Source of the DNA: CAWUEX02 sp038148375
GTDB taxonomy: Bacteria; Pseudomonadota; Alphaproteobacteria; Rhodospirillales; Rhodospirillaceae
Direction: 5' to 3'
NCBI GenBank assembly: GCA_038148375.1
Contig: JAYQVH010000004.1
Span: 62,001 to 126,000, forward strand
DNA length: 64,000 nucleotides
Under the pieces are notes generated by a model. That model was given only the letters and a program-made list of their open reading frames with translations. It searched no databases and was not told the origin of the DNA. Positions 44,471 to 53,639 of this stretch are shown piece by piece. A program made the translations under genes and the position numbers. The stretch's first letter is position 1, and every line of letters starts with the position of its first letter.

Positions 44471-47400
44471 GTGCAGGCATCTGTGAAACGCGCAGGTCTG
44501 ATCGCAGGCGGCATCTTTTTAGTAGCCGTAGCCGCTCTTCTCATCGGCCCGTCGTTTGTCGACTGGACAGCGTACCGCGATACTTTCGAACGTCAGATTG
44601 AAGCGGCGACGGGACGCAGCATCGATATCGATGGCGACGTCTCTATGGCGGTTCTGCCGCGCCCGGCGCTTAGCATAGAAGGCGTGCGGATCGGCAGCGT
44701 GCAGGGCGCGACCAGCGAAGACTTCCTGGCGGCCGACAGTGTCAGCGTCAATCTGGCATTCGCGCCATTGCTCAGCGGACGTGTCCAATTCTCATCCATC
44801 GAGATCGTCCGTCCGGTCATTCTTGCCGAAGTTCTGGCGGACGGACGCGCAACTTGGCAATTCGCAACCGAGACGGATGACCTTTCCGCCGCTGAAGGTA
44901 TGGACGCACCTTCCGGTAAGCCTATCGATCTCGGGATCGATAACCTTGTGATCACGGATGGAACGGTTCGCTATCGCGATGTGGTTGCGGACACGGCCTA
45001 TGACATCGAAGGTATAACGGCTGAGATTAGCGCAGGGTCCATCTCCGGTCCGTTTGATGTGCGGGGCCGCGCTGTCGCCCTCGGTGCCGAGTGGGACGTC
45101 GAATCGTCACTTGGTTTTTGGCATGAGGATCGGCCTACGCCGGTTGCAATTTATCTTTCGGCGCCTGACTCCGGTTTATCCATGCAGTTTACGGGGCAGG
45201 CTGTCACCGCTGGCAATCAGCCGCAGTTGACAGGGCGCATCGAAGTCTCCGGTGACAGATTGGATGCGTCTGTTGCCGCGTTTGGTGGTGATCCGCGGGC
45301 GTTTGATGGCATGGCCGCCGCCGCGCGCCCAATAACGGTCAAAGGTGCGGTCGAAGCGGCGGCGTCCGGCAGTTTAATTTCAGACTTGGATATCGCTATT
45401 GGGGACCTGACAATCCAGGGGCAGGGCGCATACGACTGGCTGCCTCACACTCGCTTCGCCGCGACTCTCCGGGTTGGCCGGTTTAACATTGACAGCTGGA
45501 CGGAAGGATCTGTCGAACCGATCAATCAGTTTGCCATCGTTCCAGCGCTTTCCGTCATTCATCGGGCACGCGCCCAAAGTAACGATGCTGGCTTCGAACT
45601 GCCGGCGGACCTGGTTGGCGAATTAGACGTCACCATCGACCTATTGGAATGGCGCGGCCAGGTGCTGCGCAATGGGCGGTTTGCCGCCAGTATTGCGGGC
45701 GGTGAGATCACGGTAACGGACTCCGGCGTCGAATTGCCCGGCAACACATCAATGACGTCGTCCGGCTTCGTGCGCGCGGAACGCAGTGAGCCCCAGATCG
45801 ACATGACGGCCCGTCTCGTTTCGCAAAACGTGCGCGGCTTATTGGCGTGGTGGGATGTTGAGCCGCCGGCTGATGTGGTGCCGCCGGGACGGCTCAACGC
45901 GTTGGTTGTCGATTCACGGATCGTTGGTTCGCCGGACGACCTGCAGTTCCCCGGTCTGACTATCAAGCTTGATTCGACTGAGCTGAAAGGTGAGGCCTCG
46001 GTGGTTGCCGGTACGCCGATCAAAGCCGGAGTAGATCTCACTGTCTCATCCGTCGATCTTGATTCCTACCTTCCTGCGTTGCGTGATCGTCTTGCGGCAC
46101 GCGATGCAGCTCCCGTTCAATCCGCCGCTACACAGTCTGCCCGGCCTTCGGAAGCGCAGCCGCCGAATACTTTCGCTTCGGTCGATGCGACCGTTAAGGT
46201 CCAAGCCGATTCCGTGACAGCGGGCGGATACGTTATCCGCGGTGTCGATATTGATGCATCGACAACCGCTGGCGTTCTTAAGCTGACCCGCTTTGACGTT
46301 GCCGATGTGGCAGGGCTTGCGATTGCAGCGGCCGGAACAATTTTTGACATCACAAGCGCGCCCAGGTTCGACGCATTCCGAATTCAGGCGCAAGCGCCAG
46401 ACCCCCTCCGTGTGGCGCGCGCCTTCGAGGTTAACGTTCCGCGACTATCTCTCCTTGGCCGGCCGGTAACGGTAGATGCCTCTTTAACCGGGACTCAGGC
46501 CTCCGCGACTCTGACAGGCAAGGCTGCTATTGGCAATGTGTCGATCGATCTTACGGGCGTGGCATCAGCCGCAGCAGTGCCGTCGTTCTCCGGAGCGGTG
46601 TCGCTCGGCCACCCGGACTACACGAAGCTCATGCGCGACCTGGATATGGCGTTGCCGGCTGATGCGCCATCACCCGGCGCCGTCGCCGCGAAAGCCGAGG
46701 TCTCGGTATCGGGATCCGTTCTGAATGTATCAAGTTTTAACATCTCTGCCGGCAGCAATGCGGCGACAGGAGCGCTCAAGATCGATGCGCAAGAGCAAGG
46801 CACAGATGTATCTGGGACCATCGCGATCGTAGATGCCGATCTTGACGCTCTGTTGCCCGTTGACGAAACCGCAGCGCTGACGCAGCAGAGCAGGGCCAGA
46901 ACGGCGCGCGCGTCTGGCCAAAACACTTCGCGGTGGAGTACGGAGCCGCTTCCTCAGCACATCTTCGACGGCTTGACGGTAAGCATGATAGTCACCGCAG
47001 AAAGGGTTACGGGTCGCGGGCTTGAGATCGAGACTCTCCAAGCGCCGGTGAAAATCTCCGGAGGAACGCTCGATGTCACCGGCTGGACAGCAAGTGTTTT
47101 CGGCGGAATAGGTGGCGGTGAGCTCAAGATGGTGTCTGGCGCCGGTACGGCGTTGGCTGCCTTTATTGACATCAAAGATATGGAACTCTCCCGCACGGGC
47201 GGTGCCGCGGGCGGTTCGACAAAGGGCACGCTCTCGTTTCAAGGGGCCTTCTCCGGACAGGGAGCGTCGCAGCGTGACCTCGTGGCATCGCTCGACGGCC
47301 GTGGCGTTCTCGCCGCGCGCGGGATCGATACAGGACGAACGGGCGCAGCGGGAATTGTTGGTACGCTGATCTCTCCGATCCGGGCGGTCAGCCAGCTCGG

Positions 47401-47821
47401 CGGCCTTTTGAGCGGCGGCGTAACCAAGGGGCTGGCTTCGATGGACGCGTCATTCGCGGGTGAGCAGGGCGTCTTCACCCTGTCGAACGCCACTCTTAAA
47501 TCCAACGTGTACTCCGGAGAATTCCAGGGCGATGTCGATCTGCCGCGGTGGTGGGTCGATATACAAGGCCGTGTAAGGCTGGAAGCGAACTTGATCACGC
47601 AGTTGCTCGGCAACCGCATTCAGATGCCGTCGTTGATTCCCGTGACCGTCGTTGGGCCACTTGATGCGCCAAACGTAAAAACGGACACAGCGCCGGCCCC
47701 GGCCGGCTCAACCTCTGCGGAACCGTCCGCGACCCAGCAAGCCGAACCGGCGCAGCCCGTTGCTCCGCAGCCAGTTGATCTTTTCCGCGGCATTCTGAAC
47801 GAACTTACAAAGCCGAAGTAG
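44471..47821 (+). CDS. AsmA-family envelope protein
   Basis: A 1116-residue protein with one N-terminal membrane helix (GLIAGGIFLVAVAALLIG) followed by a long, repetitive beta-rich periplasmic region. The AsmA start (DWTAYRDTFERQIEAATGRSIDIDG) and the C-terminal AsmA_2 domain (LASLDGRGVLAARG, then LGGLLSGGVTKGLASMDASF) are clear. Such proteins are thought to move phospholipids to, or organise, the outer membrane. The tail is Pro/Ala-rich and ends FRGILNELTKPK. Translation begins at GTG seven bases after the dehydrogenase stop, so the two are probably co-transcribed. Confidence 0.88.
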   Translation: MQASVKRAGLIAGGIFLVAVAALLIGPSFVDWTAYRDTFERQIEAATGRSIDIDGDVSMAVLPRPALSIEGVRIGSVQGATSEDFLAADSVSVNLAFAPLLSGRVQFSSIEIVRPVILAEVLADGRATWQFATETDDLSAAEGMDAPSGKPIDLGIDNLVITDGTVRYRDVVADTAYDIEGITAEISAGSISGPFDVRGRAVALGAEWDVESSLGFWHEDRPTPVAIYLSAPDSGLSMQFTGQAVTAGNQPQLTGRIEVSGDRLDASVAAFGGDPRAFDGMAAAARPITVKGAVEAAASGSLISDLDIAIGDLTIQGQGAYDWLPHTRFAATLRVGRFNIDSWTEGSVEPINQFAIVPALSVIHRARAQSNDAGFELPADLVGELDVTIDLLEWRGQVLRNGRFAASIAGGEITVTDSGVELPGNTSMTSSGFVRAERSEPQIDMTARLVSQNVRGLLAWWDVEPPADVVPPGRLNALVVDSRIVGSPDDLQFPGLTIKLDSTELKGEASVVAGTPIKAGVDLTVSSVDLDSYLPALRDRLAARDAAPVQSAATQSARPSEAQPPNTFASVDATVKVQADSVTAGGYVIRGVDIDASTTAGVLKLTRFDVADVAGLAIAAAGTIFDITSAPRFDAFRIQAQAPDPLRVARAFEVNVPRLSLLGRPVTVDASLTGTQASATLTGKAAIGNVSIDLTGVASAAAVPSFSGAVSLGHPDYTKLMRDLDMALPADAPSPGAVAAKAEVSVSGSVLNVSSFNISAGSNAATGALKIDAQEQGTDVSGTIAIVDADLDALLPVDETAALTQQSRARTARASGQNTSRWSTEPLPQHIFDGLTVSMIVTAERVTGRGLEIETLQAPVKISGGTLDVTGWTASVFGGIGGGELKMVSGAGTALAAFIDIKDMELSRTGGAAGGSTKGTLSFQGAFSGQGASQRDLVASLDGRGVLAARGIDTGRTGAAGIVGTLISPIRAVSQLGGLLSGGVTKGLASMDASFAGEQGVFTLSNATLKSNVYSGEFQGDVDLPRWWVDIQGRVRLEANLITQLLGNRIQMPSLIPVTVVGPLDAPNVKTDTAPAPAGSTSAEPSATQQAEPAQPVAPQPVDLFRGILNELTKPK

Positions 47822-47833
47822 ATACTCCTGGAT

Positions 47834-48049
47834 TTAGGAGGCGGAATTTTGTGCGGCTCTTAACACATACACTCTGATCGCACTTGAGAGCCCACCGGTC
47901 CGCGTCTTATCGATCTCTGCAATGACGTCTGCCAAGCGCCTGCCTTGTGATTTGGCGATGCTCTTCAATGCATCCCAGAATTCCTGTTCCAGCGAAACGC
48001 TGGTCATGTGGCCTGAAACATTGACCGATCGCTTGACGATCCGGCTCAC
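47834..48049 (-). CDS. Ribbon-helix-helix domain protein
   Basis: A 71-residue protein with a ribbon-helix-helix fold. VKRSVNVSGHMTSVSLEQEFW forms the strand and first helix, and LADVIAEIDKTRTGGLSSAIRVYVLR the second. It is probably a small DNA-binding regulator; the target is unknown. The start is GTG at 48049. It follows fumC by three bases, suggesting co-transcription with the fumarase genes. Confidence 0.8.
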   Translation of the reverse strand: MSRIVKRSVNVSGHMTSVSLEQEFWDALKSIAKSQGRRLADVIAEIDKTRTGGLSSAIRVYVLRAAQNSAS

Positions 48050-48052
48050 GCG

Positions 48053-49453
48053 TCAGTTCTCCGGCGCCAGCATAGCGTCCGGCCTAACCCACTTAGCAAA
48101 GTCTTCCGGCGAGACGTAACCGGTTTCAGCCGCAGCCTCGCGCAGCGTGATGTTTTTCTTGTGTGCGAGTTTCGCAATCTCCGCCGCTTTGTCGTAGCCG
48201 ATATGAGGCGCCAGAGCGGTGACCAACATGAGCGACTTTTCAACGTGCTTCTGTATGGCGTCAGTGTTCGCGTCCAGACCTTCAACACAGCGCTCCGCGA
48301 AACTCGCGGTCGCATCGCCGAGGAGACGGATGGACTGCAGCAGCGCTGCGCCGATCATCGGTTTGAATACATTCAGCTCAAGATGCCCGTGGGATCCGGC
48401 GACACTGATCGCCGTGTGATTGCCCATCACCTGCGCGCACACCATCGTCAACGCCTCTGCCTGAGTCGGATTGACTTTCCCCGGCATGATCGACGACCCG
48501 GGCTCGTTGGCCGGTAGGGCCAGTTCATTCAATCCCGCGCGTGGGCCGGAGCCCAACAACCGGATGTCATTGGCGATTTTCATGCACGACACGGCGATTG
48601 TATTCAGAACTCCGGACATCTCGACACAGGCGTCATGTGCGGCCAATGCTTCGAACGTGTTTGGCACCGGTGTGAAGTTCTTGCCGGTAACCCCGTTCAG
48701 TGCCGCGCAGAATGCTTCCGCAAATCCAGCCTTACTGTTTACACCGGTTCCAACGGCCGTGCCGCCTTGGGCCAGCGCCGACAGTCGGGGCCGAGCGCCG
48801 GCGATGCGGGCCAGCGCGTTCGATATTTGGGCGGCATAGCCGGAAAATTCTTGCCCCAGTGTGAGCGGCGTCGCGTCTTGAAGATGGGTGCGGCCAATCT
48901 TGACGATATCGGTGAACGTTTCTGCTTTTTCTGCCAACGCGGACTGCAAACGCCGCAATCCCGGGATCAGTCTTTCATCGATCTCCTGGATCGCCGCGAT
49001 GTGCATCACGGTCGGAAACGTGTCGTTGGACGACTGTCCCTTGTTGACGTGATCGTTTGGATGCACCGGTGACTTTGTGCCGCGTTCCCCGCCTAGTATT
49101 TCGCTGGCACGGTTAGCAATGACTTCGTTGGCATTCATGTTGGTCTGGGTGCCGGACCCGGTTTGCCAAACGACCAGCGGGAATTCGTCATCGAGCGCGC
49201 CATCGGCGACTTCTTTGGCGGCGGCGCAAATGGCGTTGGATATCTTGGGTGCCAGTTCCCCCAGCCTTGAGTTGGCCTCGGCCGCCGCCAGTTTCTGCAG
49301 ACCGAAAGCGCGTATGATGGCCAGCGGCATGCGCTCCGTGCCAATGGGAAAATTCTCGATGCTACGCTGCGTTTGCGCGCCCCACAGCCGGTCCGCCGGT
49401 ACGTCGATTGTGCCGAGACTGTCTGATTCTGTGCGCGTGTCTCTTGTGGTCAT
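48053..49453 (-). CDS. fumC: Fumarate hydratase class II (FumC)
   Basis: Iron-independent TCA-cycle fumarase, 466 residues. The superfamily signature GSSIMPGKVNPTQAEA is present, as are SSNDTFPTVMHIAAI and the catalytic His region GRTHLQDATPLTLGQEFSGY. The N-terminus TESDSLGTIDVPADRLWGAQTQRS matches FumC. It overlaps the hydrolase gene by four bases. A class I fumarase lies in the same run, so the cell has both types. Confidence 0.97.
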   Translation of the reverse strand: MTTRDTRTESDSLGTIDVPADRLWGAQTQRSIENFPIGTERMPLAIIRAFGLQKLAAAEANSRLGELAPKISNAICAAAKEVADGALDDEFPLVVWQTGSGTQTNMNANEVIANRASEILGGERGTKSPVHPNDHVNKGQSSNDTFPTVMHIAAIQEIDERLIPGLRRLQSALAEKAETFTDIVKIGRTHLQDATPLTLGQEFSGYAAQISNALARIAGARPRLSALAQGGTAVGTGVNSKAGFAEAFCAALNGVTGKNFTPVPNTFEALAAHDACVEMSGVLNTIAVSCMKIANDIRLLGSGPRAGLNELALPANEPGSSIMPGKVNPTQAEALTMVCAQVMGNHTAISVAGSHGHLELNVFKPMIGAALLQSIRLLGDATASFAERCVEGLDANTDAIQKHVEKSLMLVTALAPHIGYDKAAEIAKLAHKKNITLREAAAETGYVSPEDFAKWVRPDAMLAPEN

Positions 49454-50088
49454 GGCTTTCCCTGTCGGGACAAACCTGCGAGGAAGCGGTCTACGGCGTC
49501 AAGCGCTTCTGTCAGGTTTTGCTCCTCCGTGCGGCCCGACTTCTTGCGCGGTTTCAGCGAGTGATCGCCGTCTTCTGCCCAGTGCAGGGTAATCGCGTCC
49601 GAAAGTGTGAGCGCGGAAATCGTATCGTAACCGCCCATGGTATCGCGGGTGCCCTGGCAGATGAGAGTCGGTGTTTTGAGTTCGAGCAAGTGTTCGATAC
49701 GCGGTTTGTCGGGCCTTCCCATGCCGTAGAACGGGTAGCCGAGTGCAACAACGCCTCTGACACCGGTCTCATCGGCGATCATGGTGGCCATGCGACCGCC
49801 CATGGATTTGCCGCCAATGATAAGGTTTTCAGTGCCTAGATCGTCGATCACGGCCCGCCACGTGTCGATCAGTACCGGTTGCCTGTCCGGAGGTTTCTTC
49901 TTACCGGTTTTACGCCGTTCGGCCATGTACGGGAACTCGAAGCGCGCGCAGCGATGGCCGCGCGCCGCCAGGCCTTCTGCGAACGTCACCATGAATCCGG
50001 AGTCCATGGGCGCACCTGCGCCATGCGCCAAAGCAATCGTGAGGGCTGCTGATGCCGGACCGTCGGTTAGATACGCGGGAGCGGACAC
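49450..50088 (-). CDS. Alpha/beta-fold hydrolase
   Basis: A 212-residue predicted serine hydrolase. The nucleophile elbow is GGKSMGGRMAT, the acid is probably in TLICQGTRDTMG and the histidine is in EDGDHSLKPRKKSG. It resembles the KANL3/Tex30-like dienelactone-hydrolase group; substrates are unknown. No signal peptide. It is wedged between the two fumarase genes, overlapping fumC by four bases and abutting the class I gene. Confidence 0.8.
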   Translation of the reverse strand: MSAPAYLTDGPASAALTIALAHGAGAPMDSGFMVTFAEGLAARGHRCARFEFPYMAERRKTGKKKPPDRQPVLIDTWRAVIDDLGTENLIIGGKSMGGRMATMIADETGVRGVVALGYPFYGMGRPDKPRIEHLLELKTPTLICQGTRDTMGGYDTISALTLSDAITLHWAEDGDHSLKPRKKSGRTEEQNLTEALDAVDRFLAGLSRQGKP

Positions 50089-51699
50089 TTAGATTTTGGC
50101 GAAGAAATCGTTGCCCTTGTCATCGACAATGATGAAAGCCGGGAAATTTTCGACCTCGATCTTCCACACCGCTTCCATGCCGAGTTCCGGGTATTCGTGC
50201 ACGTCGACTTTTTTAATCGACGCTTCGGCAAGACGCGCTGCCGCACCGCCGATCGACCCGAGATAAAACCCGCCGTACTTGTTGCAGGCCTCTGTGACCT
50301 GCTTGGACCGGTTGCCCTTGGCCAGCATGACCATTGACCCGCCGTGGGACTGGAACAAGTCGACGTAGGAATCCATGCGTCCTGCCGTTGTCGGGCCGAA
50401 GGACCCCGATGCCATGCCGTCCGGCGTTTTTGCCGGACCAGCGTAGTACACCGGATGGTCTTTGAAATACTCCGGCAGGCCGTCGCCTGCATCCAAGCGT
50501 TCTTTGAGTTTGGCATGGGCGATGTCACGCGCCACGATCATCGGGCCAGTCAGCGAGACACGCGTTTTGATCGGCAGCCTGGAGAGCTCTGCGCGGATAT
50601 CTGCCATTGGTTTGTTCAGATCGATCTGCACGACCTCGTCGGACAGTTTGTCCTCGCGCACGTCCGGCATGTACTTGGCCGGATCGGTTTCAAGCTGTTC
50701 AAGGAATACGCCCTCGGACGTGATTTTGCCCTTGATCTGCCGGTCCGCAGAACACGATACGCCGATGCCGACAGGGCAGGAGGCGCCATGCCTCGGCAGG
50801 CGGATAACGCGGACGTCGTGGCAGAAATACTTTCCGCCGAACTGAGCGCCGATGCCGAAGTCCCGTGTGATTTGGAGTACCTGCGCTTCGGTTTCGATGT
50901 CGCGGAAGGCTTGTCCGTGATCTCCGCCGTGGGTCGGCAAGTCGTCGAGGTAACGTGCTGAGGCGAGCTTAACGGTTTTCAGGTTGGCTTCTGCCGACGT
51001 GCCGCCAATAACGATGGCCAAGTGGTACGGCGGGCAGGCCGAGGTGCCAAGTGTTTTGATCTCGTCTTGGAAGAACTTGCGCAGCCCGTCGGGATTCAGA
51101 AGAGCCTTGGTCTTTTGGTAGAGGAATGTCTTATTGGCGGAGCCGCCGCCTTTGGCCATGAACAGAAACTTGTATGCATCACCGCCGGTGGCATACAGGT
51201 CGATCTGCGCCGGCAGATTGTTTCCGGTATTTTTCTCTTCAAACAACGTCACCGGCGAGAGCTGCGAATAGCGCAGGTTCAAATTGGTGTACGCTTCCGC
51301 TACTCCGGCCGATAACGCTTCTTCGTCGTCCCCGCCGGTCCAGACGTGCTGACCCTTTTTGCCCATGATGATGGCCGTGCCCGTGTCCTGGCACATCGGC
51401 AGAACCATGCCGGCTGCAATGTTGGCGTTTTTGAGGAGTTCGAGCGCAACAAACCGGTCGTTGGGCGATGCTTCAGGGTCATCAATGATGGTGCGCAACT
51501 GGGCAAGGTGGCCAGGCCGCAGCAGATGAGATACGTCTTTGAACGCTTCTGCCGCCAGCTGAGTTAGAGCGGAGGAGTCAATCGTCAGAATTTTCTCGCC
51601 GCGAAACGTATCCGTCGCAATACCGCTGCCGGACACTTTGCGGTAGGGCGTTTCATCCGTTCCGAGCGGGAACATATCGGAAAAAGCGGCATCAAGCAT
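50089..51699 (-). CDS. Fumarate hydratase class I (iron-sulfur)
   Basis: A [4Fe-4S] fumarase of 536 residues joining the alpha and beta parts in one chain. Candidate cluster cysteines are in VLPMCQDTGTA, GTSACPPYHLAI and GIGVSCSADRQIKGK. The beta part begins near ISLTGPMIVARDIAHAKLKERL (interrupted here for length: RVSLTGPMIVARD). It catalyses the same reaction as FumC but is oxygen-sensitive. The gene lies between sspB and the hydrolase gene on the minus strand. Confidence 0.94.
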   Translation of the reverse strand: MLDAAFSDMFPLGTDETPYRKVSGSGIATDTFRGEKILTIDSSALTQLAAEAFKDVSHLLRPGHLAQLRTIIDDPEASPNDRFVALELLKNANIAAGMVLPMCQDTGTAIIMGKKGQHVWTGGDDEEALSAGVAEAYTNLNLRYSQLSPVTLFEEKNTGNNLPAQIDLYATGGDAYKFLFMAKGGGSANKTFLYQKTKALLNPDGLRKFFQDEIKTLGTSACPPYHLAIVIGGTSAEANLKTVKLASARYLDDLPTHGGDHGQAFRDIETEAQVLQITRDFGIGAQFGGKYFCHDVRVIRLPRHGASCPVGIGVSCSADRQIKGKITSEGVFLEQLETDPAKYMPDVREDKLSDEVVQIDLNKPMADIRAELSRLPIKTRVSLTGPMIVARDIAHAKLKERLDAGDGLPEYFKDHPVYYAGPAKTPDGMASGSFGPTTAGRMDSYVDLFQSHGGSMVMLAKGNRSKQVTEACNKYGGFYLGSIGGAAARLAEASIKKVDVHEYPELGMEAVWKIEVENFPAFIIVDDKGNDFFAKI

Positions 51700-51749
51700 G
51701 GCGCAGTATCCTGTGTCTCGAATTTGAAGCAGTCCCGGAGGGCCCGAGA

Positions 51750-52328
51750 CTATTTTTTGCGGAAGGCGTCCAAGGTGACAACCTTGCCGGCCTCATCGTT
51801 GCCGTCATCCGTATCCGGGCTGTCACTCTCGCCAGCATCAGCCTTGCGGCGCCGCTCCGCCTTTAGCCGCTGGGTCACGACCGAGTTGTCCACCGGTGGC
51901 AGCTCGAAGTCTTCATCGTCCTCGTAGTCGTCCTCATCCAGGTCGGACGTGTCGTCGTCCTCGAACTCGACGTGGAATTGCAGGCCGAATTTGGCATGGG
52001 GGTCTGCGAAGGCGGTAACTGCGGCGAAAGGCACGTGCAAGCGCTGGCTGACACCACTGAAACTCAGTGTGATGTCGAAGCTTTCATCTTCGACCTGCAA
52101 GTCCCAGAACTGGTGTTGCAGCACGATGGTCATTTCACTCGGGTGCATCGCGCGCGATGAGTCTGCCATTTGCACATCAGGGTGCGTCGTGTCGAACGTC
52201 ACATAGAAGTGATGCGATCCCGGCAGACCTTGTGTCTGTGTGATCTGAAGCGCCTGACGCAGCACGCCACGCAGCGCGTCTTCGACCATGCGTTCGTAAC
52301 TTAAATTAGTGATATGCGGTTCGGTCAC
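51750..52328 (-). CDS. sspB: ClpXP adaptor SspB (alphaproteobacterial type)
   Basis: Adaptor that binds ssrA-tagged proteins and hands them to ClpXP. The core YERMVEDALRGVLRQAL, GSHHFYVTFDTTHPDV, MTIVLQHQFWDLQVEDESF and PFAAVTAFADPHAKFGLQF matches the family. A long acidic linker (about residues 118-150) and a C-terminal segment (VVTLDAFRKK) that should dock to ClpX follow. I choose the GTG at 52328 (MTEPHITNLSYERM), which gives 192 residues and the usual N-terminus. ATG at 52394 would add 22 residues absent from relatives. It lies about 110 bases downstream of ssrA on the same strand. Confidence 0.9.
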   Translation of the reverse strand: MTEPHITNLSYERMVEDALRGVLRQALQITQTQGLPGSHHFYVTFDTTHPDVQMADSSRAMHPSEMTIVLQHQFWDLQVEDESFDITLSFSGVSQRLHVPFAAVTAFADPHAKFGLQFHVEFEDDDTSDLDEDDYEDDEDFELPPVDNSVVTQRLKAERRRKADAGESDSPDTDDGNDEAGKVVTLDAFRKK

Positions 52329-52439
52329 TGGTGCGTCCGCGCGATTTTTGATTCGAATCCGCCCTATCATGGCGGGGAGCAGTCGCCGGTTCAATGGCGT
52401 TGCGCGGTTTTTTATGCCTTAGAATGGCGGGCGGACCAC

Positions 52440-52739
52440 TTAAAGAAAGTGGGGGGCTTCTGTTGCCCGGTGCCCCCCGAACCGCGCTTACCGGCAATTA
52501 AGCGGCAGCGGCGTACGCAACGTTGTCGTTGGCACTTATCAAAACGGCCCGATAACGGCGGAACCATGCCGGGAACAGCTACTGTCTTTACCACGCACGT
52601 CGATCCTGATTCGCCCCCATGGACGGCCTGAAACTTGATACAGGTGGCCGGTTATGGTGGAGGCGCCGGGTACTGCCCCCGGGTCCGTAGCGCTTATTTC
52701 ACAGCAGGTTTAGCGCCATAGTCGCCGAAGCGACGCCCC
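52440..52739 (-). ncRNA. ssrA: Transfer-messenger RNA, permuted two-piece form
   Basis: Rescues stalled ribosomes. The minus strand carries first the acceptor piece (about 52739-52655), ending CGCCTCCACCA with its own CCA. A short spacer follows, then the coding piece from 52618, starting GGGGGCGAATCAGG, the tmRNA 5' hallmark. GGGGGCG pairs with CGCCTCC to rebuild the acceptor stem. The tag frame at 52498-52533 reads ANDNVAYAAAA and stops with TAA. This order (acceptor half before coding half) is the circular permutation known in alphaproteobacteria. An AT-rich TATATT element at the 5' end may be its -10 box. The 3' limit is approximate. Confidence 0.93.
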
Positions 52740-52831
52740 TAATATAATGCGTCGCGGGCAAATATTCCATGGGGGCACAGTTTCTCCCCGGCGGGCCTTG
52801 TTCGCCTGCGCCGCCTGTCTATAAATACCGC

Positions 52832-53626
52832 ATGCAGCAATATCTCGACCTTATGACCCGCGTGCTTGAAACCGGCACCCAAAAGGGCGATCGCACCGGA
52901 ACGGGCACGCTATCCATTTTCGGTCATCAGATGCGCTTCGATCTGTCTGAGGGCTTCCCGGCCGTTACAACCAAAAAACTCCACTTGCGGTCCATCATCT
53001 ACGAGCTGTTGTGGTTTCTGAAGGGTGACACCAATATTGGCTACCTGAAGGATAATAAGGTCTCTATTTGGGACGAGTGGGCCGACGAAAATGGCGATCT
53101 CGGGCCGGTCTATGGGTACCAGTGGCGGTCCTGGCCCGACCCAAAGGGCGGCTCAATCGACCAGATCGAAAAACTGCTTCACAGTCTGAAAACCAATCCG
53201 GACTCGCGCCGTCATATGGTGACGGCGTGGAACCCTGCGGATGTAGATTCCATGGCGTTGCCGCCGTGCCACTGTCTGTTTCAGTTCTATGTCGCCGACG
53301 GAAGACTGTCGTGCCAATTGTATCAGCGCAGTGCAGACATCTTTTTGGGTGTTCCCTTTAACATCGCGTCTTACGCGCTGTTGACGCTCATGGTGGCTCA
53401 AGTGGCGGGATATCAGCCCGGGGACTTTGTCCACACCTTCGGCGACGCGCATCTGTATTCTAACCACCTGGATCAGGCGCGCACCCAATTGGCCAGGGAT
53501 CCGAAACCGCTGCCAGTTATGCGCCTCAATCCGGATGTGACCGATCTATTCGCCTTCGACTATGACGACTTCACGCTCGAGGGCTACGACCCCCATCCCC
53601 ACATTCCCGCGCCGGTCGCGGTGTAG
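52832..53626 (+). CDS. thyA: Thymidylate synthase ThyA
   Basis: Makes dTMP from dUMP with methylene-tetrahydrofolate. The ATG at 52832 (MQQYLDLMTRVLETG) matches the family start; an ATG at 52769 would add residues and run toward ssrA. The catalytic Cys is in LPPCHCLFQFYV. The conserved RTGTGTLSIFGHQMRFDL and the C-terminal YDPHPHIPAPVAV are present. 264 residues. folA follows 13 bases after the stop, a functional pair since ThyA produces the dihydrofolate that FolA reduces. Confidence 0.97.
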   Translation: MQQYLDLMTRVLETGTQKGDRTGTGTLSIFGHQMRFDLSEGFPAVTTKKLHLRSIIYELLWFLKGDTNIGYLKDNKVSIWDEWADENGDLGPVYGYQWRSWPDPKGGSIDQIEKLLHSLKTNPDSRRHMVTAWNPADVDSMALPPCHCLFQFYVADGRLSCQLYQRSADIFLGVPFNIASYALLTLMVAQVAGYQPGDFVHTFGDAHLYSNHLDQARTQLARDPKPLPVMRLNPDVTDLFAFDYDDFTLEGYDPHPHIPAPVAV

Positions 53627-53639
53627 GGGGGGGGGTAAC

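Noticed and set aside
51753..51776. Plus-strand terminator hairpin followed by six T near the sspB 3' end
   Set aside because: No plus-strand gene reads into it, and the T-run is simply the complement of the sspB C-terminal Lys codons and stop.
52314..52631. Small frames between sspB and thyA
   Set aside because: The interval is occupied by the permuted tmRNA gene; the frames have no homology or ribosome sites.
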